A stretch of DNA of 64,000 nucleotides from Actinomycetota bacterium (lineage in GTDB: Bacteria > Actinomycetota > Acidimicrobiia > Acidimicrobiales > Ilumatobacteraceae), in assembly GCA_009711295.1 (NCBI GenBank), contig WLST01000001.1, positions 58,371-122,370 of the forward strand, given 5' to 3'. Under the pieces are notes generated by a model, which was not told the DNA's origin, made no database searches, and saw nothing but the letters and a program-made list of their open reading frames with translations. Made by a program: the position numbers and the translations under genes. The stretch's first letter is position 1; every line of letters starts with the position of its first letter. This document shows, piece by piece, positions 1-8,533 of this stretch.

Positions 1-1
1 C

Positions 2-184
2 TCAGCAGCAGTGCGCAGAGAACTCGCTGGTCATCGTGGAGTCACCAACCCAGAAATATTGTTGTCCGACCGCGACGCACGACTACAACTTGAACTGCTC
101 GACGACCGACACGCGAGTGAAAATGCTGCGGCATTCCTCTTGGAGTGGGTGAGCGAGCGGGCGGTAAATCATGTCACAGAATGA
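2..184 (+). CDS. C-terminal end of an unidentified gene (partial)
   Basis: An open frame runs in from the left edge and ends at TGA 182-184, giving the last 60 residues. The visible part is rich in Arg, Leu, Asp and Glu and looks alpha-helical, with no recognisable motif. It ends 15 bases before the sigma-factor start, so the two are probably cotranscribed. In many bacteria dnaG (primase) precedes the primary sigma gene, and a helical acidic C-terminus would fit DnaG, but nothing in the peptide proves that. The function is left open. Confidence 0.5.
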   Translation, partial: SAAVRRELAGHRGVTNPEILLSDRDARLQLELLDDRHASENAAAFLLEWVSERAVNHVTE

Positions 185-199
185 ATCTAGGCTATTGCT

Positions 200-1507
200 G
201 TGGCAGTAACTGAACGTGGCTCCGACGCAATGCGTTTGTACCTCAACGAAATTGGTCAGCACACGTTGCTCACGTCCGACGATGAACGTCGTTTAGGCAA
301 ACTCATCAAAGATGGTCTCGTTGCAGTTGAGCGTCTCACCGGTGACGAACCCATCGATCCAAGCGAGAAGCGCACACTGCGCCGCGCCGCGCAAGAAGGC
401 CAAGCTGCAAAAACGCAAATGGTGCAAGCCAACTTGCGCTTAGTTGTTTCCATCGCTCGTCGTTACGACGGCAAAGATCTTCAACTTGCCGACCTCGTAC
501 AAGAGGGAAACATTGGCCTCATGCGTGCGGTCGACAAATACGACTATGAAAAAGGCTTTAAGTTTTCTACTTATGCCACTTGGTGGATACGTCAGGCAAT
601 GACGCGGGCAATGGCCGACCAGGGTCGCAACATCCGTATTCCCACCCACATGATGGAACTCGTCAACCGGGTACAGCGCACCGAGCGCGAACTCACTTCA
701 GAACTCGAACGCGACCCCAGCCCCGAAGAAGTGGCTCACCGCTGTGGTTTAGAGGTGGAAAAGGTTCTAGAGCTCATGCAATACGCCTTTGGCACCGTGA
801 GCCTCGATACGCCACTGGGTGACGATGGCGACGGGGGAGCCTGGGTCGACATCATCGCCGATGAAAAAATGGAGACACCCAATTCAGCAGCTGAGCGGCA
901 TGCCTTGGTGAATCTTGTCGAGGCAGAACTCGATGGTCTGCCCGAGCGCGACTGCGAAATTATCATGATGCGCTTTGGCATCTCTCGCCAGTCGCGCCCG
1001 CTCGACGAGGTGGCCGCGCAATTTGGTATCGCAAGAGAACACGTGCGTGACATCATTAAAGAACTTGTCCAGCTCACACATCATGAACTAGCTGCAAAAC
1101 TCAAGCGCACTCCTACCGAAACCGAAGAAATAGAAACAGAGAAGGTGCTCGAACTCATCCCTGAAGCATTCGGTGCATTGCATCACGATTGCCCGCTTGC
1201 CGATGAAGCCGATGCAAAGACCTGGGCTGCTGCAATTGCCCACGAACAAAACGGGTCGTTCGACTCAGCCGCAGAGCGCGCTGTGCATGTTGCTCTCGTA
1301 CGCTTGGGCCTGAAGCATCTTCCCGAGAACGACTGCGAAATTCTCAAGCAGCACTTCGGAGTGCGCCGGCGCCCGCGCACCCTCGATGAAGTGGCATCGG
1401 AAATTAAGGTCACTCGCGAACGTATTCGTCAAATTGAACAAAAAACGCTGGCGCGGATGCGCCACCCCCATAATTCTGCTCGTCTTCGGGGTTTTCTCGA
1501 TGACTAA
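200..1507 (+). CDS. Sigma-70 family RNA polymerase sigma factor with duplicated region 3-4
   Basis: Directs RNA polymerase to promoters. The GTG start gives 435 aa. Region 1.2 is at about 10-40 (YLNEIGQ), region 2 at about 72-148 with the core-binding and -10 motifs (LVQEGNIGLMRAVDKYD, FSTYATWWIRQAM). Region 1.1 is absent. Two region 3-4 modules follow: about 164-290 and 296-413. They align at a constant offset of 127 residues (EKVLEL 187/314, SAAER 229/356, LPERDCEI/LPENDCEI 247/374, RPLDEV/RTLDEV 266/393). The second keeps the canonical helix-turn-helix ending TRERIRQIEQ. In the first this reads AREHVRDIIKE, so its -35 recognition helix is degenerate. Family membership is certain; primary versus alternative role is not. 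Confidence 0.93.
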   Translation: MAVTERGSDAMRLYLNEIGQHTLLTSDDERRLGKLIKDGLVAVERLTGDEPIDPSEKRTLRRAAQEGQAAKTQMVQANLRLVVSIARRYDGKDLQLADLVQEGNIGLMRAVDKYDYEKGFKFSTYATWWIRQAMTRAMADQGRNIRIPTHMMELVNRVQRTERELTSELERDPSPEEVAHRCGLEVEKVLELMQYAFGTVSLDTPLGDDGDGGAWVDIIADEKMETPNSAAERHALVNLVEAELDGLPERDCEIIMMRFGISRQSRPLDEVAAQFGIAREHVRDIIKELVQLTHHELAAKLKRTPTETEEIETEKVLELIPEAFGALHHDCPLADEADAKTWAAAIAHEQNGSFDSAAERAVHVALVRLGLKHLPENDCEILKQHFGVRRRPRTLDEVASEIKVTRERIRQIEQKTLARMRHPHNSARLRGFLDD

Positions 1508-1541
1508 AAGCACCCTGCGCTGATAACCTGCGGTACGCCTT

Positions 1542-1614
1542 TCCGGGGTAGCTCAGTTGGCAGAGCAACGGACTGTTAATCCGTTTGTCGTGGGTTCGAG
1601 CCCCACCCCCGGAG
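1542..1614 (+). tRNA. tRNA-Asn (GTT)
   Basis: A 73-nt cloverleaf: acceptor arms TCCGGGG/CCCCGGA with discriminator G, D-arm GCTC-GAGC, anticodon GTT at 1575-1577, and T-loop GTTCGAG. CCA is not encoded. The stop codon of the converging LLM gene begins on the next base. Confidence 0.97.
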
Positions 1615-2598
1615 CTACTGCATTGCCTCGGCTAAGAGTTCCATCGACCTCAGTCGAGCTGGCGTGTTCTCACAATGGTGAACCACCATCAATTCATCGG
1701 GTTCCACAGCGCGAAGGAACTCATTGACCTTCTCTTTCACCAGCTGTGTGTCGCCCACTGCGCTGTAGGTGAAAATCTGGTTCAGATACTGCGCTCGTGG
1801 TGAATTGAGGAGATCAGTCACTTCCTCGTCGCTCAGCCTGTTGCCCGGCCCACCAAAGAGGGCTTTGGCGAATACGCGGCGCCGGCGCTCGAGTTGCCTT
1901 TCAGCATCGGCAGTGGTGTCAGCCGCAATGATGTTCATGCTCGCCATTGCGTGCGGTTTGTCGAGCTGAGCCGATGGCGTGAAGCGTTCGCGGTAAATAT
2001 GCAGCGCTTCATGCAGGTGCTGTGGCGCGAAATGCGAGGCAAAAGCAAAGGGCAAACCCAGCAGGGCTGCGAGCTGGGCTCCAAAGAGCGATGAACCCAA
2101 AATATAGAGCGGAACAAATGTGCCATAACCTGGCGTTGCTTGCACATGTTCAACGCGCGAATTGTGCGAGAGAAAACCTTGCAGTTCAACCACGTCTTGG
2201 GCGAAGTGTTCTGCAGCACGTGGGTCGCGGCGTAGTGCACGAAAAGTATTTTGATCGGTTCCCGGTGCACGGCCGAGGCCAATATCGATGCGGCCTGGGT
2301 GTAGTTCTGCCAACGTGCCAAATTGTTCAGCAATAACGAGAGGTGAATGATTCGGCAACATGACGCCACCTGAACCAAGACGAATAGTAGAAGTATTTGC
2401 TGCAACGTGCGCAATAAGCACGGCTGGAGCCGACGATGCAATGGATTGTGAGTTGTGATGCTCTGCGTACCACACACGCGTGTAGCCCAATTGCTCAGCT
2501 TTTTGAGCAACGGTCACGCACCCATTCAGGCTCTCGTGCACTGTTTCGCCTTCACCAATAGAAGCAAGATCAAGAAGGGAGAGTGGAACCTTGCTCAC
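1615..2598 (-). CDS. LLM-class (luciferase-like) flavin-dependent oxidoreductase
   Basis: 327 aa, a full-length bacterial-luciferase-like TIM-barrel protein of the MsnO8/YhbW type. Typical segments are visible: an N-terminal [13 protein letters not shown] strand, YAEHHN near residue 45, [19 protein letters not shown], and [15 protein letters not shown]. Such enzymes use reduced FMN or F420 to oxidise or reduce small organic substrates, and the actual substrate cannot be read from sequence. The GTG start at 2598 has AAAGGT upstream. The stop codon abuts the 3' end of the convergent tRNA-Asn. Confidence 0.88.
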   Translation of the reverse strand: MSKVPLSLLDLASIGEGETVHESLNGCVTVAQKAEQLGYTRVWYAEHHNSQSIASSAPAVLIAHVAANTSTIRLGSGGVMLPNHSPLVIAEQFGTLAELHPGRIDIGLGRAPGTDQNTFRALRRDPRAAEHFAQDVVELQGFLSHNSRVEHVQATPGYGTFVPLYILGSSLFGAQLAALLGLPFAFASHFAPQHLHEALHIYRERFTPSAQLDKPHAMASMNIIAADTTADAERQLERRRRVFAKALFGGPGNRLSDEEVTDLLNSPRAQYLNQIFTYSAVGDTQLVKEKVNEFLRAVEPDELMVVHHCENTPARLRSMELLAEAMQ

Positions 2599-2651
2599 AG
2601 TGACCTTTCGCTTCGGTGGAGTGAAATGAACGATAGCCTGAGAACTCGCGC

Positions 2652-2725
<74 letters not shown>

Positions 2726-2734
2726 CTATCGGAT

Positions 2735-3319
2735 TTAGCTCTCGACGGGGAGTTTCTCGGAGTAACTCACCCGCATGCAGGAGCCGCCGAATAGAGATTC
2801 GATTTCTTCGGTCATTTCCAATGAACCCCCGACATACAGCGACCAAAAGTCAACATCGGTTCCAACAAACCATGCATGGTCATCTGGCCACATGAGGTCG
2901 GGGTTGCGCCACTCATCCGAACTCGGATATCTCAACTCACCCAACGATAGTAAGTCACCGGTGAGAAGGAAGTAGACCCGAGTCGGCATTACAAGTTTTG
3001 GAATCTGTGAGAGTTCTTCGCGATTCGACTCCGATTGGAAGCCATGCCCTTCCCAAATACCGAAAGTTAAGTTGCCGAGCGGCGATGAGTGTTTTGCACA
3101 AATAGAACCCAGCGCGACGAACATCTCTCTATACGCCGACCACCAGTGCTGTATTCTGGGTTCTGGTGCTAAGAGCCGAACGACCGCTTCAAAGGTATTC
3201 GGAATAAGAGTCCCCACCGTCCCGACGCTGCCAGCGCACCCATTACAAATCCATTCTTCTGTACCGGTTGTCGTGATTGATGAAATTGAATCACCAAAGG
3301 GGAAGGTACTCACCAGCAC
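2735..3319 (-). CDS. Hypothetical protein with WPDDHAWFVGTDVDF motif
   Basis: 194 aa from a GTG start; no named family. The C-terminal part has WPDDHAWFVGTDVDFWSLY followed by a Gly-rich turn. Similar W-P-x-D-x-A-W motifs occur in unnamed actinobacterial hypothetical proteins. The first 40 residues contain a CNGC pair. There are no signal peptide or membrane segments. It overlaps the upstream 3310-3645 gene by 10 nt, suggesting translational coupling. It lies in an islet of orphan genes just downstream of a tRNA gene. Confidence 0.6.
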   Translation of the reverse strand: MLVSTFPFGDSISSITTTGTEEWICNGCAGSVGTVGTLIPNTFEAVVRLLAPEPRIQHWWSAYREMFVALGSICAKHSSPLGNLTFGIWEGHGFQSESNREELSQIPKLVMPTRVYFLLTGDLLSLGELRYPSSDEWRNPDLMWPDDHAWFVGTDVDFWSLYVGGSLEMTEEIESLFGGSCMRVSYSEKLPVES

Positions 3320-3645
3320 AAACCAGTCGGACGCACAGCAAACTCGCTCAACTCGGCGCGCACAAGAGTGAGTTCGTGCCTTCCCGGGCTGGCCCCCACA
3401 GTAATTGTGGAAAGTGTCGCCGCCAAGTGTGCAATTCCGAGTTCTAATCTTTCATAAAAATTCAATTCAAATTTAGCATTTGCGTCCGGTATGAATAATT
3501 GTGAAATTACAGTCATGATGTCTGCTAGACGGAGATAGCGGAATGCAGATTTCATATAGGCATGCATTTCATGACCAGAAACTACTCCTGATTGAGAATC
3601 AAAAATTACTCCGACACCAACAGTAGCCTCTCTCGCCGAAAGCAT
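3310..3645 (-). CDS. Small hypothetical protein, coupled to 2735-3319
   Basis: No recognised family. The frame is open back to a TTG at 3690. The ATG at 3645 is preferred here but the GAGGAGG in front of it is only one base away, so the start is uncertain. The protein is about 111 aa, globular-looking and Phe/Leu-rich in the middle, without membrane segments. Its stop lies inside the first codons of the next gene (10-nt overlap). It may be a real orphan gene or a decayed one. The opposite strand upstream carries a gene remnant. Confidence 0.45.
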   Translation of the reverse strand: MLSAREATVGVGVIFDSQSGVVSGHEMHAYMKSAFRYLRLADIMTVISQLFIPDANAKFELNFYERLELGIAHLAATLSTITVGASPGRHELTLVRAELSEFAVRPTGLCW

Positions 3646-3662
3646 GCCTCCTCTGCAACTAG

Positions 3663-3884
3663 GTGATTGACCCGATGGACGAAAGTTCAATAAGGGCTCC
3701 TCGAGGCGCTAATGGCAAGCTCGTGACGAACGCCCAATTAGATGAGTGCCACGGCAGGGTGGGCGAGGTCATGTTCAACGGAAAGAAGCAGAGGATGTAC
3801 CACTATGTGCTCAACAACGAGTACCCATACTCCATCGGATGCCTTCGTGGAACCCCTCGGCCGATGATTGGCATGAATCACTAA
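3663..3884 (+). pseudogene. Remnant of a YHYH-domain protein
   Basis: A 73-codon open frame bounded upstream by an in-frame TAG at 3660-3662. Its core (QLDECHGR, then YHYVLNNEYPYSIGCLRGTP) matches the C-terminal core of YHYH-domain secreted proteins, where the pattern is LDECNGR...YHYH...PYxxGCxxG. Only the last third of such a protein is present, there is no signal peptide, and the hallmark reads YHYV rather than YHYH. It is best read as a decayed gene. The match to the family is from memory of the motif. Confidence 0.6.
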
Positions 3885-3983
3885 GGCTTCGTCACTCCGA
3901 TAGATCAACGCCGTGGAATTCTCGGCTTGCTCAATTCCTTGCTGTACTTGGCGTTGAGTTCCGTTGAGTGGCAGGGTAGTTGC

Positions 3984-5198
3984 ATGCAATTCGACGTCGC
4001 CATCATCGGGGCAGGCCCTGGGGGCTCTTCGGCTGCCATTACTGCAGCGCGCGCTGGGCTCAAGGTGCTGTTGCTCGAAAAAGGCAGTTATGGCCGCGAC
4101 AAAGTATGTGGCGATGGTCTTACCCCACGAGCAATTGCTGCGTTAAAAGAACTGCAAGTTGATTTTTCAGTAGCTCACCGCATTGATGGCTTGCGCATGA
4201 TTGCCGGGAAAAAAGAACGAGAACTGCTCTGGCCCTCGAATACGGCGTTTCCCAACCATGGTGCAGTATGGCCCCGTCAAAAATTCGACCAACACTTAGT
4301 TGACTTAGCCATTGCCGCAGGCGCCGATGTGCGTTTCGATGCCGAAGCGCTTCCTGTTTTTGAAGGCACCAAAGTGGTGGGTGTGGAAGTGGCTGGCGAA
4401 GTTTTTCATGCGTCTCTCGTGGTGCTTGCCGCAGGCGCACAAGGAGCCGCAGCAAAAATGCTGGGTGCGGTGCGCGACCCCAATGAAACTTTTGGTTTAG
4501 CTATTCGGGCCTATGCAAAAACACCACGTCATGCCGAGCGGCATTTGGAAGCATGTTTGAGTTTGCAAGACGAACACGGCACTGCAGTACCTGGGTACGG
4601 ATGGATGTTCCCTGCAGGCGATGGCACCGTCAATATTGGTGTGGGTGCGCTGAGCACCATGAAGGGTTTTAAAAAACTCAACCTCAACACATTGCTCGAT
4701 CAGTACGCATCTCTCGTGCGTGACTCATGGTCACTTGGCGACTACGAAGACAAGCCACGCGCGTGGCGTTTGCCGATGAGTTGCATGAAACGTTCTGGCC
4801 CAGGTTGGGTAGCAATTGGCGATTCCGCCGGATTCGTGAATCCCATGAACGGCGAAGGTATTGACTATGCCTTGGAGTCGGGCATGCTCGCAGTGAATTG
4901 TTTCCTCGAAAACCCAGCAACTGCTCCTCAGCAATACGACCGCCTCGTGGGCGAACGCTTCGACGACTTCTTGCGCACGGGTCGCAGGTTCAGCCTCATC
5001 ATCGGGCACCCCTGGTTGTTGAAGCCAGGCCTGCGCATTGCCGTGGGTACTCAAAGTGCTGCCGACATCACCCTTGCAGTGATGGGAAACCTCATCGACT
5101 CATCAACACCAGGTGCTGCAGGCAAAGTAATGCGCCTTGCCGACAACGTGTTGCGTATTGCCGACCCTGTACTGCGTCGCACGCGGGCAAAGGCGTAA
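3984..5198 (+). CDS. Geranylgeranyl reductase family FAD oxidoreductase (MenJ-like)
   Basis: 404 aa. The N-terminal Rossmann FAD motif (IIGAGPGGSSAA) is followed by LLLEKGSYGRDKVCGDGLTP, the CGDGLTP signature of the geranylgeranyl reductase family. A second FAD-contact motif, GWVAIGDSAGFVNPMNGEGI, is at about residue 270. In actinobacteria this family includes MenJ, which reduces one isoprene unit of menaquinone; other members reduce lipid or chlorophyll side chains. I infer a menaquinone or polyprenyl reductase. The start chosen is ATG 3984; a TTG at 3927 would add 19 residues that do not look conserved. Confidence 0.85.
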   Translation: MQFDVAIIGAGPGGSSAAITAARAGLKVLLLEKGSYGRDKVCGDGLTPRAIAALKELQVDFSVAHRIDGLRMIAGKKERELLWPSNTAFPNHGAVWPRQKFDQHLVDLAIAAGADVRFDAEALPVFEGTKVVGVEVAGEVFHASLVVLAAGAQGAAAKMLGAVRDPNETFGLAIRAYAKTPRHAERHLEACLSLQDEHGTAVPGYGWMFPAGDGTVNIGVGALSTMKGFKKLNLNTLLDQYASLVRDSWSLGDYEDKPRAWRLPMSCMKRSGPGWVAIGDSAGFVNPMNGEGIDYALESGMLAVNCFLENPATAPQQYDRLVGERFDDFLRTGRRFSLIIGHPWLLKPGLRIAVGTQSAADITLAVMGNLIDSSTPGAAGKVMRLADNVLRIADPVLRRTRAKA

Positions 5199-5212
5199 AT
5201 CGCCTCCCCACA

Positions 5213-5593
5213 ATGTTCTACATTGAGGGCATGGGCGTTTCTGTCAAAAAGAACTATTTCAACGGCTTGCGCGGCGCACTGGAAGATATTGCGCGCGATG
5301 AATTTTGGCCGACAACATTTATTTCAGACCCCTCTGCGCCACCCGATGTGCATTGGCATGCATGCGATGTGCACGGGTACGTCATTAGCGGTAACTCCAC
5401 CATCCTCGATGGCGAAACAGGGCAGTGGTTGTCGCTCTCGGCAGGCGACAAACTCATTATTCCTGCAGGTGCGCTGCATATTGAAGGGGAGTCGGAGAGC
5501 ACTGTTGTTTACGTGGTGGCAACACGTGACCAGTTGCCTTTTAAAGAAGTATTTCGGTTGCTTCCCGCAGATGACCCGCAACGTCCGCGTTAG
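5213..5593 (+). CDS. Cupin-domain protein
   Basis: About 126 aa, a single-domain cupin. The segment from residue 45 (DVHWHACDVHGYVISG) carries the HxH and His/Glu-type metal-binding pattern of cupin motif 1. The downstream AGDKLIIPAGALHIEG is motif 2 (P-x-G-x-x-H). The function cannot be specified; small cupins include isomerases, dioxygenases and sensors. The ATG at 5213 lies 14 bases after the reductase stop; ATG 5231 is an alternative start. It is likely cotranscribed with the reductase gene. Confidence 0.78.
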   Translation: MFYIEGMGVSVKKNYFNGLRGALEDIARDEFWPTTFISDPSAPPDVHWHACDVHGYVISGNSTILDGETGQWLSLSAGDKLIIPAGALHIEGESESTVVYVVATRDQLPFKEVFRLLPADDPQRPR

Positions 5594-5956
5594 CTAAGGC
5601 TTCATAACAACCCAGCCGCGGTTTTGTAGCTCCGCGGCAAGGTCGTCGTCGCTTAACTTTTTGAGTAAGCGCTGTTCGGGTGTGCTTTTCGCCGGCAGGT
5701 TTGACGACTTCTTTTGAAATGAAGCGTGTTGCGGCACAGCGGGTTCGCTGTTGGGGAACTCCGCAGCATCGTTGAGTTGGGTGATGAAAGCTTCTGCTTC
5801 GGCGCGTGTGAATTTTCCACCTGCTTGGCGTTGGTTGAAACCCATGGGCCCACGTGCATCGCGAAAATCGCTATGACCTGCTGCTTGCAGAAGGGCCAAT
5901 AGTTCTTTGATCATTTGCATGGGAGCGGGTGGGCCCGAGGGTTGGCCAAATGCCAT
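5594..5956 (-). CDS. Small hypothetical protein, soluble
   Basis: 120 aa and not recognised. The N-terminus is Pro/Gly-rich, followed by a helix (MIKELLALLQAAGHSDFRDARGP). A Lys/Arg/Glu-rich C-terminal part ends SDDDLAAELQNRGWVVMKP, reminiscent of a short SAP- or HeH-like helical motif. There is no signal peptide. Its stop codon abuts the stop of the convergent cupin gene. It lies 24 bases downstream of the DUF2231-like gene, so it may be the last gene of that operon. Confidence 0.6.
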   Translation of the reverse strand: MAFGQPSGPPAPMQMIKELLALLQAAGHSDFRDARGPMGFNQRQAGGKFTRAEAEAFITQLNDAAEFPNSEPAVPQHASFQKKSSNLPAKSTPEQRLLKKLSDDDLAAELQNRGWVVMKP

Positions 5957-5979
5957 GGGAAACTGCTTTCAATAAGTAT

Positions 5980-6474
5980 TTACTTGGTAACGCGACCGTC
6001 GACGCCGGTCCAGACGGCTTTGGCACCGCTGTGTCCTGCATCGTAGACAAAGGCTGTAGCAACAGCGCCGGATGCAATGGTCGCTGTGAGTAAAACAGCG
6101 GGAGCCCACTTGGGGAGTTTGGCAAGCTTCTGTGCGTACTTACTGCGGCGGAGCACTTCTTCGGCAGCTGCAACCACGGCAATGCCACCAAAAATAACGG
6201 CAGGTGCTTGTGCGGCATCGCCTTTTTCCGTGTGGTCATGAATTTGAGCAGTGCGCTTCACCGACTCTTGCAAGCTTTCTCCTGAACTGGCAGCAAGAAG
6301 GACACCTATTCCACCGATAGCAGCCATAGTCGCAGCTGCAATCAGAAGTGGCTGGCGGAATTTTTTATATATAGCCACGACCGCCAAAATGGCAGCGAGC
6401 GGTACAAGTACAACCGGTACGTGTACGAAAAGTGGGTGAGCAGGTACTCCAAAAATCTGATCAATTGCTAACAA
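5980..6474 (-). CDS. DUF2231-like integral membrane protein
   Basis: About 164 aa. The N-terminal FGVPAHPLFVHVPVVLVPLA is the DUF2231 signature (HPxxVHxP), followed by three more hydrophobic segments, with a loop rich in His/Glu (IHDHTEKGDAAQ) and a C-terminal extramembrane tail. DUF2231 proteins are predicted redox-associated membrane proteins of unknown biochemistry. The start is a TTG at 6474, behind a GAAGAAGA purine run, overlapping the upstream gene by 14 nt. The operon context (ApbE, haem reductase) suggests a role in membrane electron transfer. Confidence 0.75.
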   Translation of the reverse strand: MLAIDQIFGVPAHPLFVHVPVVLVPLAAILAVVAIYKKFRQPLLIAAATMAAIGGIGVLLAASSGESLQESVKRTAQIHDHTEKGDAAQAPAVIFGGIAVVAAAEEVLRRSKYAQKLAKLPKWAPAVLLTATIASGAVATAFVYDAGHSGAKAVWTGVDGRVTK

Positions 6475-7060
6475 TGTCTTCTTCTTTCGTGGTGCTAGGG
6501 GCAGGTATTTGTGTGAGACGGGGAGACTTTGTAGGTGTGCGCAAAGTAACGAGGTGAGCGGCGCCAAGTGCTGCAGCAAGAGTCACCATCATGATGGTGA
6601 GCGCACCGTAAAGACGTGATGTCATGTCAGTACCGGTGGTGATTGCGTGCCAGGTCACCAATATGAAAGCAACATAGCTTGAGAGGTGAACTGCGCGCCA
6701 CAGTTTCTTTGGGAGTTTCTTCATGGCCCATGAAGTGATTTGTATGGCGGCAATCATGTACATGGCAAGCACGCCGAGTGCAACGCCGCGCGGGTGCCAT
6801 GACGAAGAAAATGGAATCAGTAATTCTTTGGGGCCAAAATGTGAGTAGTTATCTCCAACAAGTGCAACGAGATGCAAAACAGTGGCGGCGAGGAGCAACG
6901 TTCCAAACCATTTATGTAGGTCGAGCAACCATGCCGGCCGGTCGTATCCACGAAACAAGCGAGTGACCAACAAAATTCCCCAGGCGCATGATGCCAAAAC
7001 GAGGAACCAAGCAACCGTGCCTGCAGACCGTGAGAGATACCACCAAAAATGTGAGTTCAT
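6461..7060 (-). CDS. Ferric-reductase-like transmembrane haem protein
   Basis: About 199 aa with five to six membrane helices. Two His pairs sit in helices as in the ferric reductase-like (FRD/MsrQ-type) family: LHKWFGTLLLAATVLH and VHLSSYVAFILVTWH, which would bind two b-type haems across the membrane. There is no NAD- or FAD-binding domain, so it needs a partner, plausibly a flavinylated protein. Its ATG overlaps the apbE stop (ATGA). The C-terminus ends in a charged, Pro-rich tail. Substrate unknown. Confidence 0.85.
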   Translation of the reverse strand: MNSHFWWYLSRSAGTVAWFLVLASCAWGILLVTRLFRGYDRPAWLLDLHKWFGTLLLAATVLHLVALVGDNYSHFGPKELLIPFSSSWHPRGVALGVLAMYMIAAIQITSWAMKKLPKKLWRAVHLSSYVAFILVTWHAITTGTDMTSRLYGALTIMMVTLAAALGAAHLVTLRTPTKSPRLTQIPAPSTTKEEDIVSN

Positions 7061-8052
7061 ATTGTTTCGTTTTCTTGATAAGGGATTGGGGTGGTTGCAT
7101 ATTGTGCCCAACTCGCAGTTTCAACGCTAGAGCCGTCCGTGCGTACAACACGTGAAGCGAGGTGAAAGAAGGCGAGGAGTTCTGTACCTATTTTTTCGCC
7201 ACTCACAAGTAGTGCAGTTGCGAACACTTCTGCCCAAGCTGCAGTTGAAGCGATGACCGTTGTGGTGTGTAGTGCTTCGGGCGCATCTTGTGCAATGGGT
7301 TTTCCGGTTGTTGGGTCAATGACATGGTGTTGCATGTCTGAACCAACATGCCAGCGCTTCGCATGTGTTGAAGAAGTGGCAACACCGCCAGAAGGGATGA
7401 CAATTGATGCCGCAATGCGCAACGGGTGTTCAGCATCTTCAATATGAACTGGCCATACCTCGGCATCGCCCGGTGTGCCTATGCATCGCAGGTCTCCTCC
7501 AACGCTGATGGACACTCCTCGTGCATTGAGCGACATCAACTGTTCGGCAACAATGTCGGCAGCAAGCCCCTTGCCCATTCCGCCGGGGTCGACGGTTGCG
7601 CCGTTGTGCAATCGAGCTTGCCAACCTGATGAAGTGAGTTGCACCTCAAGGTCGTTTGCAGTTGCGTGCCAGCTCGCAGAACTGGGGAGCGACACCGTTG
7701 CATTGTTGGTAAGTGAATGTGAATAGCCCGCATCAATAAGTGCTGGCAAAAGAAAAGGGTTGAAGGCGCCGTTGGTGGCGCGAAATGCTTCAACAAGGTA
7801 ATGGAGCAGCATTGCGGTGTCGTCGGAAACGGGAGTCCACACGGAATGCAGTGCAGTGTTGAGCTGCGACACTTCGCTCGTTGCAATGAATCGACTCCAG
7901 CGCACTTCAAGTTGAGCGAGGCGAGCTTGTGCAACTTCAATGAGATGACTGAGTTCGTTTTCACTGTCTGCCACAACAATCACACGAGCGGTATTTCCCA
8001 TAGCGGGAAACACCGCCGTGCGTGTATGTAACACAGTGTTACTTCGAGCCAC
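7057..8052 (-). CDS. apbE: FAD:protein FMN transferase (ApbE family)
   Basis: 331 aa. It transfers FMN from FAD to a Thr/Ser of a target protein outside the membrane. Family motifs are present: NGAFNPFLLPALIDAGY at 94-110, DPGGMGKGLAADIV at 155-168 (the Mg/FAD-binding DxGGxxKG), SVGGDLR at 183-189, SSTHAKRWH at 227-235 and HHVIDPTTGKPI at 242-253. No lipoprotein signal is evident, which is unusual for a family often exported. The GTG start overlaps the upstream gene by 14 nt. No canonical FMN-binding (D/S-G-A-S/T) target was noticed in the operon. Confidence 0.92.
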   Translation of the reverse strand: MARSNTVLHTRTAVFPAMGNTARVIVVADSENELSHLIEVAQARLAQLEVRWSRFIATSEVSQLNTALHSVWTPVSDDTAMLLHYLVEAFRATNGAFNPFLLPALIDAGYSHSLTNNATVSLPSSASWHATANDLEVQLTSSGWQARLHNGATVDPGGMGKGLAADIVAEQLMSLNARGVSISVGGDLRCIGTPGDAEVWPVHIEDAEHPLRIAASIVIPSGGVATSSTHAKRWHVGSDMQHHVIDPTTGKPIAQDAPEALHTTTVIASTAAWAEVFATALLVSGEKIGTELLAFFHLASRVVRTDGSSVETASWAQYATTPIPYQENETI

Positions 8053-8533
8053 CGCTGTTGCTCACGGCCGTGCTTTGTGGAGCCTGTAGCTGCACTGGTG
8101 TGGGTGCGGGGGCTGGTGCAATGGTTGCAACCGGTACTGGTGCTGCAGTGGCTACAGGTGCTGCGACCTCAACTGCGGCTGCTACAGGTGCTGTAGTAAT
8201 AACCGGTGTGACAACTGCAGTTGGAGTACTGGTATTGCTTGCCTGGCGTACCGCAGTGGCCACAGCTTGTGCAGTGTGTGCCGCAATGGTTGGTGTGGTG
8301 GCAGTGCCCAGTGGTGCTAACTCTTGAACTGGGGTCACCAGAGCAACGCTTTGCATCTGAGACACGTTTTGCTCAGTTGCAGCTGGAGCACTTACTGCTT
8401 GTGTGGGGCTTTGTTCTGCTGCTGCGTAAGCAGCTGTCATGGCAAGGATTGCTGTTGCTGTGATGCCGGTTGACAAGATACGAGCTGATTGGGCTACGTG
8501 GCGCTTGCGCCGAATGAGTGGGCGATTAGTCAT
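8039..8533 (-). CDS. Ala/Pro/Thr-rich membrane-anchored or secreted protein
   Basis: 164 aa, not recognised. A basic N-terminus (RPLIRRKRH) precedes one hydrophobic helix (ILSTGITATAILAMTAAYA), i.e. a signal peptide or anchor. The remainder is a low-complexity Ala/Val/Pro/Thr sequence with no fold signature, ending SNSGGSK. It may be a wall-spanning spacer. The ATG overlaps the stop of the upstream gene by 8 nt and has AAGGGA upstream. A longer frame exists but its extra N-terminus reads into the previous gene. Confidence 0.65.
   Translation of the reverse strand: MTNRPLIRRKRHVAQSARILSTGITATAILAMTAAYAAAEQSPTQAVSAPAATEQNVSQMQSVALVTPVQELAPLGTATTPTIAAHTAQAVATAVRQASNTSTPTAVVTPVITTAPVAAAVEVAAPVATAAPVPVATIAPAPAPTPVQLQAPQSTAVSNSGGSK

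Noticed and set aside
4898-5212. N-terminal extension of the cupin gene into the reductase gene
   Set aside because: The extra 105 residues are a shadow of the reductase C-terminus; homology begins near 5213.
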